DNA of 28,758 bases from UBA10205 sp035289625 (GCA_035289625.1 DATDWP010000012.1:1-28758); one strand, 5' to 3'. Shown: positions 1 through 7,540, counted from the first letter of the stretch. Numbers and translations are program-made. The notes: generated by a model not told the origin, from the letters alone.

Positions 1-1
1 C

Positions 2-346
2 AATTTAGATGGGATTGACACGTCCTTTCCGATCGGGCCTGACGGAGTGAACATACTCTCACCTACAACGGCTAAGCCTTCAACTGGGGGGGCCAGAACT
101 ATTCGTGTAGATTTTAAAGTAGGGTCGCAGGTGAAGGACTATACTCTGAAAATAATAAATGGGACAACAACATTGTGCTCCCAATCAGGCTCTGCCCCGT
201 TACCACTAAAAGAGCAAGTCATTTCACCAACAACTTGTCATATTAGCATGGTAGGAAGCCATGACGTTGAAGTGAGCGCTTCAACGGCCGATACAAGAAA
301 GCCTCCAAAGGTTTCGCGCGAAAACAAAGCTGCAATTATTACATAA
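2..346 (+). CDS. C-terminal fragment of an exported Ig-like protein (partial at left edge)
   Basis: The reading frame is open from base 2 to the TAA at 344-346, so this is the 3' end of a gene that begins outside the window. A GTG at 47 could pose as a start, but the codons before it read on without a stop (…DTSFPIGPDG…), so it is probably internal. The visible 114 residues alternate short hydrophobic and polar strands (TIRVDFKVG, YTLKIING, HDVEVSAST) and contain two cysteines (in TTLCSQ and TTCHIS). This fits one disulfide-bonded Ig-like beta-sandwich of a secreted or surface protein. It ends in a short basic tail. The family was not recognised and the function is unknown. Confidence 0.6.
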   Translation, partial: NLDGIDTSFPIGPDGVNILSPTTAKPSTGGARTIRVDFKVGSQVKDYTLKIINGTTTLCSQSGSAPLPLKEQVISPTTCHISMVGSHDVEVSASTADTRKPPKVSRENKAAIIT

Positions 347-360
347 CCCCAAAAAGGGAG

Positions 361-371
361 ATTTTTTACTA
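361..371 (+). promoter_or_regulatory. Weak candidate TATA box / T-tract before coaBC
   Basis: A T-rich element (ATTTTTTACT) is centred about 27 bp before the coaBC ATG at 394, the spacing expected for a leaderless archaeal transcript. The same T6 run could instead help end the upstream gene. Base composition alone cannot separate the two. Confidence 0.3.
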
Positions 372-393
372 CTTTGCAATCGAAAATACTTCA

Positions 394-1533
394 ATGAAGC
401 CACTTATTGTACTGGGAGTTAGCGGAAGCATTGCTGCTGTGCGCTCATTTGATCTTTGCAGGGAATTGCGAAGGAGAGGATTTGATGTGCAGGTTGTTAT
501 GAGCAATTCTGCCCGTAATATAATTACCGAGCAATCCCTTGAATTTGCATCCGGAAGAAAAGTGATAAATTCAATTTCCGGAAAAATAGAGCACGTCAAA
601 TTCTTCGGAAAAAAAGGCATGGCAGCGCTTTTGCTAATTGCCCCAGCCACTGCAAATACAATCAGTAAGATCGCAATGGGTATTGATGATACCCCGATAA
701 CTACTTTTGCAACTGTTGCAATTGGCTCTTCAAAACCGGTGCTGCTTGCCCCTGCAATGCATGGTCCAATGTATGAACACCCAATAGTTCTTGAAAACCT
801 TGCAAAATTAGAAAAGCACGGGGTTAGAGTCATTGCCCCTCTAGAAGAGGAAGGGAAGGCAAAACTTGCTTCAATTGAAAAAATTATTTTTGAAGTGCAA
901 AAGGAGCTCTCGGAAGGCAAATTAGATGGAAAGTCGGTGCTTGTTGCAAGCGGGGCTTTTTGCGAAAAAATAGATGATGTGCGGGTGCTAACAAATCTGA
1001 GCTCTGGGAAAATTGGAAACGAAATTGCTCTTGAGTGTGCAATGCAGAAGGCGAAGGTGAAATTGATAGGTAACGGAGCAATGAAAAGTGAACTTGATTT
1101 TGAAGAAGTGGTTTTTGCAGATGAATTGGAAGAGAAGGTTTTGAAAGAGCTGCAAAAAGGATATGATTATTTTTTCTGCCCCGCATCAATCCCTGATTTT
1201 AAAATTAAAAAATTTGAGGGGAAAATTAGCTCTGAAAAGCAGATCTCACTAACCCTCAGTCCGCAAGAAAAATTGCTCACAAAAGTTTCCAAAAAGGCCC
1301 CAAAATTAAAAATAATTGCCTTCAAAGCGCTATGGGCAAAGAGCAGAAGTGAAATTGAAAAAATCGCATCGGAGTACTTGAAAAAGAATAATTTTTTTGC
1401 GCTTGTTGCAACTGATTTGAAGAAAAGCCCTGTAGGATCTGACGGCGGAGAATTCTTTTTCTGCTCAAAAAAATCCAAGTGGATTATAGGAAAAAAGAGT
1501 GAAATTGCAAAAAAAATAATTGAACTTATTTAA
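394..1533 (+). CDS. coaBC: Bifunctional phosphopantothenoylcysteine decarboxylase / phosphopantothenate-cysteine ligase (Dfp)
   Basis: This cytosolic flavoenzyme joins cysteine to 4'-phosphopantothenate and decarboxylates the product to 4'-phosphopantetheine, steps 2 and 3 of the route from pantothenate to CoA. The N-terminal CoaC flavoprotein domain (about 1-175) shows GVSGSIAA at 8-15, the catalytic-type histidine H67 in KIEHVKF, APATANT at 83-89 and PAMHGPM at 120-126. The C-terminal CoaB domain (about 180-379) begins GKSVLVASGAFCEKIDDVR and continues with NLSSGKIG, the Rossmann-like nucleotide-binding part. The segment corresponding to the bacterial cysteine-containing substrate flap reads EEEGKAKLA, as is common in archaeal Dfp. 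At 379 residues the length is slightly below the usual 400. It converges with pgk, leaving two bases between the stops. Two later enzymes of the pathway lie at 22.9-24.0 kb. Confidence 0.93.
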   Translation: MKPLIVLGVSGSIAAVRSFDLCRELRRRGFDVQVVMSNSARNIITEQSLEFASGRKVINSISGKIEHVKFFGKKGMAALLLIAPATANTISKIAMGIDDTPITTFATVAIGSSKPVLLAPAMHGPMYEHPIVLENLAKLEKHGVRVIAPLEEEGKAKLASIEKIIFEVQKELSEGKLDGKSVLVASGAFCEKIDDVRVLTNLSSGKIGNEIALECAMQKAKVKLIGNGAMKSELDFEEVVFADELEEKVLKELQKGYDYFFCPASIPDFKIKKFEGKISSEKQISLTLSPQEKLLTKVSKKAPKLKIIAFKALWAKSRSEIEKIASEYLKKNNFFALVATDLKKSPVGSDGGEFFFCSKKSKWIIGKKSEIAKKIIELI

Positions 1534-1535
1534 AT

Positions 1536-2750
1536 TTAGGCTTTTTCGAGTATTTCAAGACCCGGAAGGGGCTTTGTGGAAAGGTATTGCAAGAGCGCTT
1601 TTCCTGCTAGCGAAACATGTGAAAAATCCTGGGGTACAAGCCCGAATGAAGTAAGGGCGCGCTCTGTATCTCCTCCTCCGATTATTGAAAAGCAGCGGTG
1701 GAAGGCTATTGCTTCGAGGATTTTTTTTGTCCCTATTGCAAATTTTGGTTTTTCATAAACCCCCATTGGGCCATTGAATACAACAACAGTTGAGGAGCGG
1801 ATCTTTTTCTTGAAAAGTTCTGTTGTCTCCCTTCCGATATCCATTGTATTATTTTCTGATGGGAATTCAGAAACTTTCAGCTCTTTTCTTTTAGAGCCGT
1901 TTCCGGCATCAACTGCAATATCGAGTGGCAAAATCAACTTGCCTGGATGCTTTTTCAAAATCTCTTTTGCTGCGGGTAAGAGCTTTTCCAATTCTTTTTC
2001 CTTGAAAAATTTCTCCTTTGCCCCAAAATTAATGCCTTGGGCCTTGAGGAAGAGCTCTCCAAATAATCCCCCAATACATGCAAAGTCGCACATTTTACGG
2101 TCAAGCATTCCGTTAAGTATTTCAACTGAATCCGAAAGTTTTGAGCCGCCGAGCACAACTAGTTTTGATCCATTTTTTGTATCGTCAAGTTTTGAGAGCG
2201 CGTCAAGTTCTTTTTGTAAAACAGGGCCGACAACGCATGGCATGTAATTTTTAAACCCCACAACCGTTGCGTGTGGGCGGTGGCAAACACTAAGAGCGTC
2301 TTGTACAAATAAATCCCCAAGGGGGCCGAGGCTTTTTATGAAAGGGTCTTTTGCGTGCTCTGCAGGGCTTTTGTCAAGCTGTTCTTCTTTTTGGAATCTT
2401 GTGTTATCCAAAACCGCAATTTCGCCGTTTTTTAGTGATTTTATTTCCTTTGCAATGTCGCTATCCCACTTCAAAAACTTTACGTGCTTACCGGTAAATT
2501 TTTTTATAAAATCGGAATGGCGTTTTAATTCTATAAATTCATCTTCGCCAGGCCTTCCTTGGTGGGAGAGGACAACCACTTTTGCGCCTTCTTCACTTAG
2601 TGCGTAGATGGATTTTGAGTGCTCTCGAAGGCGGGAGGATATTACAACCCTTCCTTCGACAACCGAGCTATTTAGGTCAGTGCGTAAAAAAACGGTTTTT
2701 CCGTCCAATTTGCAGTCAAATACGCTTTTGTATTTCAAAATGTCCACCAA
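1536..2750 (-). CDS. pgk: Phosphoglycerate kinase
   Basis: Interconverts 1,3-bisphosphoglycerate + ADP and 3-phosphoglycerate + ATP in glycolysis/gluconeogenesis (cytosol). The 404 residues match the family's full length. Family motifs in order: FLRTDLNSS near 22, LSHQGRPG near 61, LDNTRFQKEE, DLFVQDALSVCHRPHAT, VLGGSKLSDSVEILNG, FNGPMGVYEKPKFAIGT, and the C-terminal nucleotide-binding IGGGDTERAL. Some positions differ from the usual pattern (VQDAL for VNDAF, NTRF for NxRF with a preceding D), typical of archaeal members. The start is TTG at 2750; a GTG one codon later (2747) is an equal alternative, and there is no ATG. It is divergent from pgi across 57 bp and convergent with coaBC. Confidence 0.95.
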   Translation of the reverse strand: MVDILKYKSVFDCKLDGKTVFLRTDLNSSVVEGRVVISSRLREHSKSIYALSEEGAKVVVLSHQGRPGEDEFIELKRHSDFIKKFTGKHVKFLKWDSDIAKEIKSLKNGEIAVLDNTRFQKEEQLDKSPAEHAKDPFIKSLGPLGDLFVQDALSVCHRPHATVVGFKNYMPCVVGPVLQKELDALSKLDDTKNGSKLVVLGGSKLSDSVEILNGMLDRKMCDFACIGGLFGELFLKAQGINFGAKEKFFKEKELEKLLPAAKEILKKHPGKLILPLDIAVDAGNGSKRKELKVSEFPSENNTMDIGRETTELFKKKIRSSTVVVFNGPMGVYEKPKFAIGTKKILEAIAFHRCFSIIGGGDTERALTSFGLVPQDFSHVSLAGKALLQYLSTKPLPGLEILEKA

Positions 2751-2771
2751 GCTGATTGATAGAAGATGGGT

Positions 2772-2787
2772 AAACTATTTATTACTA
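2772..2787. promoter_or_regulatory. Shared AT-rich promoter element between divergent pgk and pgi
   Basis: The stretch AAACTATTTATTACTA is the only strongly AT-rich TATA-like element between the two genes. Its centre (about 2780) is 28 bp from the ATG of pgi at 2808 and 30 bp from the TTG of pgk at 2750. It reads as a TATA-like box in both directions, so one element may serve both genes as leaderless or near-leaderless transcripts. Confidence 0.45.
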
Positions 2788-2807
2788 ATGCGCCCCAATC
2801 TAAATCT

Positions 2808-3572
2808 ATGGCATCAATTGACCTAAAAAAAGCAAGCGGCCTTCCGTTAAAACTTGACCTTGAGACAAATAAGCTGATTTTTGGCAAAGGCCTCAAAGAG
2901 GTAGAAGCCGATATTAGAACGCGCGAAAAAATGGCTTCGGTCCTCAAAAACCCGAATGTTGAGGCCCCGCATGATTTTTATTATATGTACAGGGACGTGC
3001 ATTTGAATTCGGATGAGAAGATAATTCGCGCAAATGATCTTCGCTACGATATTACTATTCTCCCTCCATTTAGTGTTGGAGGGGAATTTAACAAAACATT
3101 TGGCCACTTCCATCCAAAGGTTGCCGATACTGATACGTGGTATCCTGAAGTGTATGAGGTTCTACATGGCCATGCGCATTACTTGTTGCAAAATGGAGAA
3201 GAATTTTTGGTATATGACGCGCGGCAGGGGGATAAGTGTGTAATGCTCCCAGGCTTTGGGCATATTACAGTAAACCCTTCAAGTACGCCGCTTGTAATGG
3301 CAAATTGGGTCTACCCTGGGTTTAATTCAGATTACGGCCCAATTGAGAGAATGCACGGAGGCCAGTATTATGAAACCCACCACGGGTTTGTCCAAAACCA
3401 CCACTATGCCGATCGCCCCCATGTAAAATTAATAAGCGCAAAAGAATTTGCACAGTTCGGGCTCACGCAAAAACCCATTTATTCGCAATTCCTCAAAACC
3501 CCAAAAAAATTTGAGTGGCTTGTAAGGCCGCAGGATTTTGGGGAAGAGTTTTTGAAATATAGAAAGCTCTAA
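2808..3572 (+). CDS. pgi: Glucose-6-phosphate isomerase, archaeal cupin type
   Basis: Interconverts glucose-6-phosphate and fructose-6-phosphate using a metal-dependent cupin fold unrelated to the bacterial/eukaryotic enzyme. The metal site known from Pyrococcus furiosus PGI (H-x-H…E…H) is present as H100 and H102 in FGHFHPK, E114 in YPEVYEV and H152 in FGHITVN. The TVNPSSTPLVMANWVYP segment after it is also typical. The ATG at 2808 is preferred over the upstream GTG-adjacent ATG at 2766, because a TATA-like element lies about 28 bp before 2808 and the extra residues carry no family similarity. At 254 residues it is longer than the 190-residue Pyrococcus protein; the additions are at the N-terminus and around 100-115. 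It converges with gap, three bases apart. Confidence 0.9.
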   Translation: MASIDLKKASGLPLKLDLETNKLIFGKGLKEVEADIRTREKMASVLKNPNVEAPHDFYYMYRDVHLNSDEKIIRANDLRYDITILPPFSVGGEFNKTFGHFHPKVADTDTWYPEVYEVLHGHAHYLLQNGEEFLVYDARQGDKCVMLPGFGHITVNPSSTPLVMANWVYPGFNSDYGPIERMHGGQYYETHHGFVQNHHYADRPHVKLISAKEFAQFGLTQKPIYSQFLKTPKKFEWLVRPQDFGEEFLKYRKL

Positions 3573-3575
3573 AAA

Positions 3576-4562
3576 TTATAATTTAACGCTCTTCACCAAA
3601 TCAACAACGCGCTGCGAGTAGCCCATTTCATTATCATACCAGCAAACAATTTGGATAAGGTTTCCCCCGATTACTTTTGTTAGCTGCGAATCAAAAATGC
3701 TCGAGTGCTTGTTGCCGATTATATCACTTGAAACCAGCGGCTCATCTGAATATTCCAAAATCCCTTTTAATTTTCCCGCAGCCGCTTTTTTCATTTCAGC
3801 ATTTATTTCTTCAATGCTGGTGCTCTTTTCAACTTCTGCTGTGATTTCTAAAAGCGAACCATCAACTACCGGAACTCTAATTGCTTTTCCGTCAATTCTG
3901 CCCTTTAATTCCGGCATCACTTTTGAAACAGCTTCAGCTGCCCCGGTTGAAGTTGGGACAATATTTATTGCAGCAGCTCTTGATCTGCGAAGGTCTTTAT
4001 GGCTTCCATCTACAATATTTTGGTCGGCAGTATAGGCATGGATTGTTGTCATAAAGCCGCGCTTGACACCAAATTTTTCGTGCAAAACCTTAAGGGCTGG
4101 CATTAGAGAATTTGTAGTGCATGAGGCATTGTCGATTACTGCGCCGCTCTTTTGCAATTTATCACTATTTACCCCTAAAACAAATGATTCAATATCCCCT
4201 TTTGCCGGGGCTGAAATTATCACTTTTTTTGCGCCTGCAGTTATATGGCCGCCGGCATCCTCTTTTCCTCGAAATGCCCCGGTGCTCTCAACTACAACAT
4301 CTACTTTGAGTTCTTTCCAGGGAAGTTCTTTTGGCAGAACTTTTTTTGAAATGACTTTAACGCTCTTGCCATTTATTACAAGGTTATCGCCCTTAATCTC
4401 AACTTTGCCATTAAATTTGCCGTGCACTGAATCGTATACAAAAAGCTGGCGCGCGCTCTCGATTCCCTCGTGGTGGTTTATTACCCAATCGATTTTTTCT
4501 TCAATTCCGCAGCGAAGAACTAGCCTTCCGATCCTTCCAAATCCATTGATTGCAACCTTCAA
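3576..4562 (-). CDS. gap: Glyceraldehyde-3-phosphate dehydrogenase, bacterial/eukaryal class I type
   Basis: Phosphorylating GAPDH converting glyceraldehyde-3-phosphate to 1,3-bisphosphoglycerate. INGFGRIGR near the N-terminus is the dinucleotide-binding loop. NASCTTN carries the catalytic cysteine (C148) and TTIHAYTADQ the catalytic histidine (H175). NIVPTSTGAA and WYDNEMGYS are class I signatures. Most archaea instead use an unrelated-looking class II enzyme. Two coenzyme-site positions are unusual: the aspartate that normally follows N (VxND) is histidine (VINHHEG), and DGSHKDLR has serine where NAD enzymes have proline. Start choice: TTG at 4562 gives MKVAINGFGRIGR, and GAGGTG lies six bases before it; an upstream GTG at 4571 is part of that Shine-Dalgarno sequence. 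Confidence 0.93.
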   Translation of the reverse strand: MKVAINGFGRIGRLVLRCGIEEKIDWVINHHEGIESARQLFVYDSVHGKFNGKVEIKGDNLVINGKSVKVISKKVLPKELPWKELKVDVVVESTGAFRGKEDAGGHITAGAKKVIISAPAKGDIESFVLGVNSDKLQKSGAVIDNASCTTNSLMPALKVLHEKFGVKRGFMTTIHAYTADQNIVDGSHKDLRRSRAAAINIVPTSTGAAEAVSKVMPELKGRIDGKAIRVPVVDGSLLEITAEVEKSTSIEEINAEMKKAAAGKLKGILEYSDEPLVSSDIIGNKHSSIFDSQLTKVIGGNLIQIVCWYDNEMGYSQRVVDLVKSVKL

Positions 4563-4597
4563 GCAAAACACCTCATGTACACGGATTAGGAGTGCAA

Positions 4598-4609
4598 TTA
4601 ATTTAAAGG
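4598..4609 (-). promoter_or_regulatory. TATA box for gap
   Basis: On the minus strand the sequence reads CCTTTAAATTAA. A start of transcription about 27 bp downstream (near 4576) would leave a leader of about 14 bases that contains the GAGGTG ribosome-binding site of the TTG start at 4562. Confidence 0.5.
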
Positions 4610-4700
4610 TAATTGTAAAACTACTTTAGATATGTCAGCAATGATCCGGATTAGTAAATTGTCCAGAATAGCAAATATTAAGGAAATAAGGATGGAAAGT

Positions 4701-5456
4701 TTATTCTTTTATTAATTCACGATAAGACAATTTGCCGTTTAGGGGTAAAATTACCAATTGTATAATATCTCCAAATGGAGGCACCGTACAATGTGCAATA
4801 GTTTCTTTTTCAACACCCCGTTCTAGGAGCTTAATTTTGGTTGTAGTTTTATCTACGGCGCTTAATTCTTCCAGAATAACCATCTCTTTTACGCCCTTTC
4901 TTTTTAACAACTCCTCAAAATACCTCAATTCTATTTTTAGATTTTTATACACCTTTTCCTTTGTATTGAACCGTGAAATTTGTTCCCTTAAAATTGGTAA
5001 CCGAGTTTGATGGAGTGATTCGGCAAGATGTAAAAAATCCCTAACAGACTCTCCTGAAAGCAATGTCAACTCAAATGATGGGTGCAAAAATAAAAAGCTG
5101 CCTCGCCGCTGATGATCTAACATAAAAGCATCCCATTTTTTATTCAATCTATAAGCAGGTGACTTTGGCATAGTTTTACCTGCAGCACTTGTCAAATTGA
5201 CGATTCGTATTATTGTATCTTTTTGGCCTTTAGTAAGATTACTAGGCATTTTTTCTAACCCGATAAACTCCCCTACTTCATTAAATTTTGGGCCGCCAAT
5301 TATACCTTGTTGAATCATTTTATTGAATTGCTCAACTTGCGATAAACGCAATTTCCTTGGTTTTGCTCTGCCCCTCAAAGATATTTCTCTTGTTTGATTG
5401 GGAGTTATTTTGAGCGTATATTTGGTAATTTTTTTCATTGGCTTTCTATTACGCAT
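4701..5456 (-). CDS. Unrecognised 251-residue protein
   Basis: No family was recognised. The protein is soluble, without signal peptide or membrane segment. It is basic at the N-terminus (KITKYTLKITPNQTREI, then GRAKPRKLRLSQVEQFNK). The middle has a mixed segment rich in aromatic residues (KKWDAFMLDHQRRGSFLFLHPSFELTLL), followed by a helical stretch (about 140-195), and it ends in beta-like segments (IAHCTVPPFGDIIQLVILPL). ATG at 5456 is preceded by a good TATA-like element; a second in-frame ATG at 5438 (MKKITKYT) is possible. It stands alone with about 130 bp on its gap side and 68 bp on the other. Its base composition looks more AT-rich than the neighbouring metabolic genes, which may mark a recent arrival. 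Function unknown. Confidence 0.6.
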   Translation of the reverse strand: MRNRKPMKKITKYTLKITPNQTREISLRGRAKPRKLRLSQVEQFNKMIQQGIIGGPKFNEVGEFIGLEKMPSNLTKGQKDTIIRIVNLTSAAGKTMPKSPAYRLNKKWDAFMLDHQRRGSFLFLHPSFELTLLSGESVRDFLHLAESLHQTRLPILREQISRFNTKEKVYKNLKIELRYFEELLKRKGVKEMVILEELSAVDKTTTKIKLLERGVEKETIAHCTVPPFGDIIQLVILPLNGKLSYRELIKE

Positions 5457-5480
5457 AATAAACTATTGAATAAGCAATTG

Positions 5481-5494
5481 TATTATTTAAAGAG
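5481..5494 (-). promoter_or_regulatory. TATA box for the 251-residue protein gene
   Basis: Minus-strand CTCTTTAAATAATA is centred about 30 bp upstream of the ATG at 5456, so the transcript would have a leader of only a few bases. Confidence 0.5.
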
Positions 5495-5524
5495 ATTCAT
5501 TTCTTGCACAATTTTCAAATTCGT

Positions 5525-5893
5525 TTAATACTCTTTCGTTTTCCTCAAATTCCCTTTTGAATCGTAATATTTCCATTTACCAGACTTTTTATTATTTACA
5601 AATTGCCCACGGTAGTAGAGTTTGCCATTTTTTTGGTATACTTTCCAGGGGCCATTTTTCTTATTGTTTTTAAAAGTCCCGATTTGCCACAGTTTTCCGC
5701 TCTCCCTATACCACTTCCATGTTCCGGCGCAGAGGCCTTTTGAAAATTTACCACTAGCCCTCACTTTCCCATTGCGCAAATAGAATTTCCAGCTGCCTTC
5801 TCTTTCCCCGTTTTTGTATTTGCCAGAAGAAGAAAGCGACCCATCGGCAAAATATTCTTTGTGAGGGCCATTTGCAGAGCGCTTGGATTTCAT
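5525..5893 (-). CDS. MORN_2 (YwqK-like) repeat protein
   Basis: The 122 residues are almost entirely a tandem repeat: four copies of exactly 24 residues (starting at residues 9, 33, 57 and 81) and a fifth of 18, each with the pattern G-x-W-K-x-Y-x-x-x-G-K…G-x-F-x-x-x. The copies begin GPHKEYF, GSWKFYL, GTWKWYR, GPWKVYQ and GKWKYYD. This is the MORN_2/YwqK (COG2849) repeat, which forms a beta-hairpin rod. Some relatives act as antitoxins of polymorphic toxins or as surface-associated proteins, but neither role can be read from the sequence. There is no signal peptide. The ATG at 5893 follows the DUF1428 gene by 11 bases, so the two are probably co-transcribed. No toxin candidate was identified next to it. 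Confidence 0.8.
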   Translation of the reverse strand: MKSKRSANGPHKEYFADGSLSSSGKYKNGEREGSWKFYLRNGKVRASGKFSKGLCAGTWKWYRESGKLWQIGTFKNNKKNGPWKVYQKNGKLYYRGQFVNNKKSGKWKYYDSKGNLRKTKEY

Positions 5894-5904
5894 AATTAGC
5901 TCTC

Positions 5905-6270
5905 CTATTTATACAGGCTGACAATTGGTTTGAATCCGCCGTAGAGCGTGCGCTTTACTTCAAAGGGCATTTTTTTGTCCATATGTTCGTTCAATTGCGG
6001 ATCTTTCATGACCTTTGCATTGACAGCGTTGCGGTGCTTTTTTGATTTGAACAAAATCCAGGAAAAGACAACTGTTTCCCCTTTTTTTGTCCTAATTCCT
6101 TTTGGAAATGAAAGAGCTATCGGCATTCCCTTAAGATCATCCCCAACACATTCAAAATATTCGAGTGCCCCGTACTTCATCCACATTTTCCCTCCTTGGC
6201 GTGCCATGTTTCTATATGCTTTGAGGTTCTTTTTTGAAACCGGCAAAACGAATGCATCTACATATACCAT
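5905..6270 (-). CDS. DUF1428 (YbaA-like) protein
   Basis: This 121-residue protein closely follows the DUF1428/COG5507 pattern: MVYVDAFVLPVSKKNLKAYR at the start, then GALEYFECVGDD, SFPKGIRTKKGETVVFSWI, NAKVMKDPQLNEHMD and MPFEVKRTLYGGFK. The family has a dimeric ferredoxin-like (ABM-type) fold. Its biochemical role is not established. It is widespread in bacteria and much rarer in archaea, so lateral acquisition is plausible. The ATG at 6270 has a purine-rich GGGGGAG just upstream. It heads a two-gene operon with the MORN_2 gene. Confidence 0.88.
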   Translation of the reverse strand: MVYVDAFVLPVSKKNLKAYRNMARQGGKMWMKYGALEYFECVGDDLKGMPIALSFPKGIRTKKGETVVFSWILFKSKKHRNAVNAKVMKDPQLNEHMDKKMPFEVKRTLYGGFKPIVSLYK

Positions 6271-6316
6271 TTTTTCTCCCCCTTTTTTTGTTTTTCTTTA
6301 CATATTATGCGCAATT

Positions 6317-6331
6317 TATTTTTATAAAATG
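6317..6331. promoter_or_regulatory. Divergent TATA region for the DUF1428 operon and the aminotransferase
   Basis: TTATTTTTATAAAAT contains a TATA box readable on both strands. On the minus strand it would start transcription near 6297, leaving a leader with the GGGGGAG ribosome-binding site of the DUF1428 gene. On the plus strand it would start near 6351, about 36 bases before the aminotransferase ATG. Confidence 0.45.
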
Positions 6332-6386
6332 ATTGAATGCAATGCGCCACATATGAATAAATTAGCAATCACCCCCTGAAGTGGTT

Positions 6387-7529
6387 ATGGACGAGTTGTT
6401 TCGCTACAAATATGATGCAAATGAAGTGGGAAGTGAAAACCACCGCATAAAAGTCGCTAAAACAAAAGGGACGTTGGTTTTTGGGCAAAACGGCAAAAAA
6501 TATCTTGATTTTAGAGCGGGATGGTGTGTTGGAAATTCCGGGTGGAATAATCCAACAATAATGAAAGCGATAAAAAAATTCACTGGGCCCGTATTTGTAA
6601 CCCAGAGCGATGAGTACGAACCTTGGAATGTACTTGCAAAAAAACTCGTGGATTTAATGCCAAATAAAAACTACACTTGTTTTAGGGCAACTGGGGGAAC
6701 TGAAGCTGTTGAAATTGCACTCAAGATCGCAAAGGCCCACAACTCAAGAAAAAAATTCATTGCATTTAAAGATGCCTACCACGGCCAATCTTTTTCTGAA
6801 ATGGCACTTGTCGGGCTGCATGAGAAAAAATTCGGGCCATATGGGGACAATTACATAAGGCTCAATACTGATTGGGATGAGGCAACAAAAAAAGCAGTGC
6901 AGGAAATTGAGAAGGGTGATGTGTGCGCATTTATTTCAGAGCCTATAATTTGCAATTTAGCAGTAGTGGTGCCGCCTTTGGATTTTATGCAAAAAGTGCG
7001 CGATGCATGCTCACGCACGGGCACTGTTTTTATAATGGATGAAATAATGAGCGGATTTGGAAGGACCGGAAAATGGTTTGGATTTGAGCATTATAATTTA
7101 GAACCAGATATTGTAACAATTGCAAAAGGATTTAGTTCAGGCCACGCAGCAATTGGATCTGCTATCGCAAAATCTGAAATTGCAAAAGGGATGGATTTTA
7201 ATTTTAGCAATTACTCAACATTTGGCTGGCACCCTATTAGTACTGCTGCTGCTATTGCAAATGTTGAATATATCCAAAATAAGGGGCTAGTGGAAAAATC
7301 AAAAAAGAGCGGCAAATATCTTCTTGAAAAGCTATCTGAATTCAATGCGCAAGGAAAGGGGCTTTGTATTGGGCTTGATTGCTCGCAGGGGGATTGTGCA
7401 AAATTATTGGAAAATGGGCTTATTGTTGGTGATTTTGGCAATAGGGTTTGCCTCTACCCCAATTTAGAAGTATCTGAAAAGGAAATTAATAAGGCAGCTG
7501 GAATTATTACAAAAGTTCTGGGCGCTTGA
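6387..7529 (+). CDS. Class III PLP-dependent aminotransferase
   Basis: A fold-type I aminotransferase of the ornithine/acetylornithine/GABA/glutamate-1-semialdehyde class (COG0160/0161/4992). Seen: TGGTEAVEIALKIAKAH (phosphate-binding, near 97), DAYHGQS near 130, FIMDEIMSGFGRTG with the PLP-ring aspartate near D218, and the Schiff-base lysine K247 in IAKGFSSGHAAIGS. GWHPISTAAAIANVEY is the usual segment after the lysine. At 380 residues it is at the short end of the family. The substrate cannot be assigned: neither a full lysine/arginine pathway nor a polyamine gene is adjacent. ATG at 6387 is chosen over the GTG two codons earlier (6381). The pfkB-type gene follows in the same direction but has its own promoter-like element. 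Confidence 0.88.
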   Translation: MDELFRYKYDANEVGSENHRIKVAKTKGTLVFGQNGKKYLDFRAGWCVGNSGWNNPTIMKAIKKFTGPVFVTQSDEYEPWNVLAKKLVDLMPNKNYTCFRATGGTEAVEIALKIAKAHNSRKKFIAFKDAYHGQSFSEMALVGLHEKKFGPYGDNYIRLNTDWDEATKKAVQEIEKGDVCAFISEPIICNLAVVVPPLDFMQKVRDACSRTGTVFIMDEIMSGFGRTGKWFGFEHYNLEPDIVTIAKGFSSGHAAIGSAIAKSEIAKGMDFNFSNYSTFGWHPISTAAAIANVEYIQNKGLVEKSKKSGKYLLEKLSEFNAQGKGLCIGLDCSQGDCAKLLENGLIVGDFGNRVCLYPNLEVSEKEINKAAGIITKVLGA

Positions 7530-7540
7530 TTTATTAATAA
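7530..7540 (+). promoter_or_regulatory. TATA-like element before the PfkB-family kinase gene
   Basis: TTTATTAATAA begins immediately after the aminotransferase stop codon. Its centre (7535) predicts a start near 7562, about ten bases before the GTG start at 7572. Confidence 0.4.

Noticed and set aside
47..346. A complete 99-residue protein starting at GTG 47
   Set aside because: The frame is open upstream to base 2 with protein-like sequence, so it is treated as a C-terminal fragment.
369..920. Minus-strand 183-residue frame inside coaBC
   Set aside because: It is antisense to a well-supported coaBC and has no family resemblance.
1774..2247. Plus-strand 157-residue frame opposite pgk
   Set aside because: Ser/Phe-rich antisense shadow of the phosphoglycerate kinase gene.
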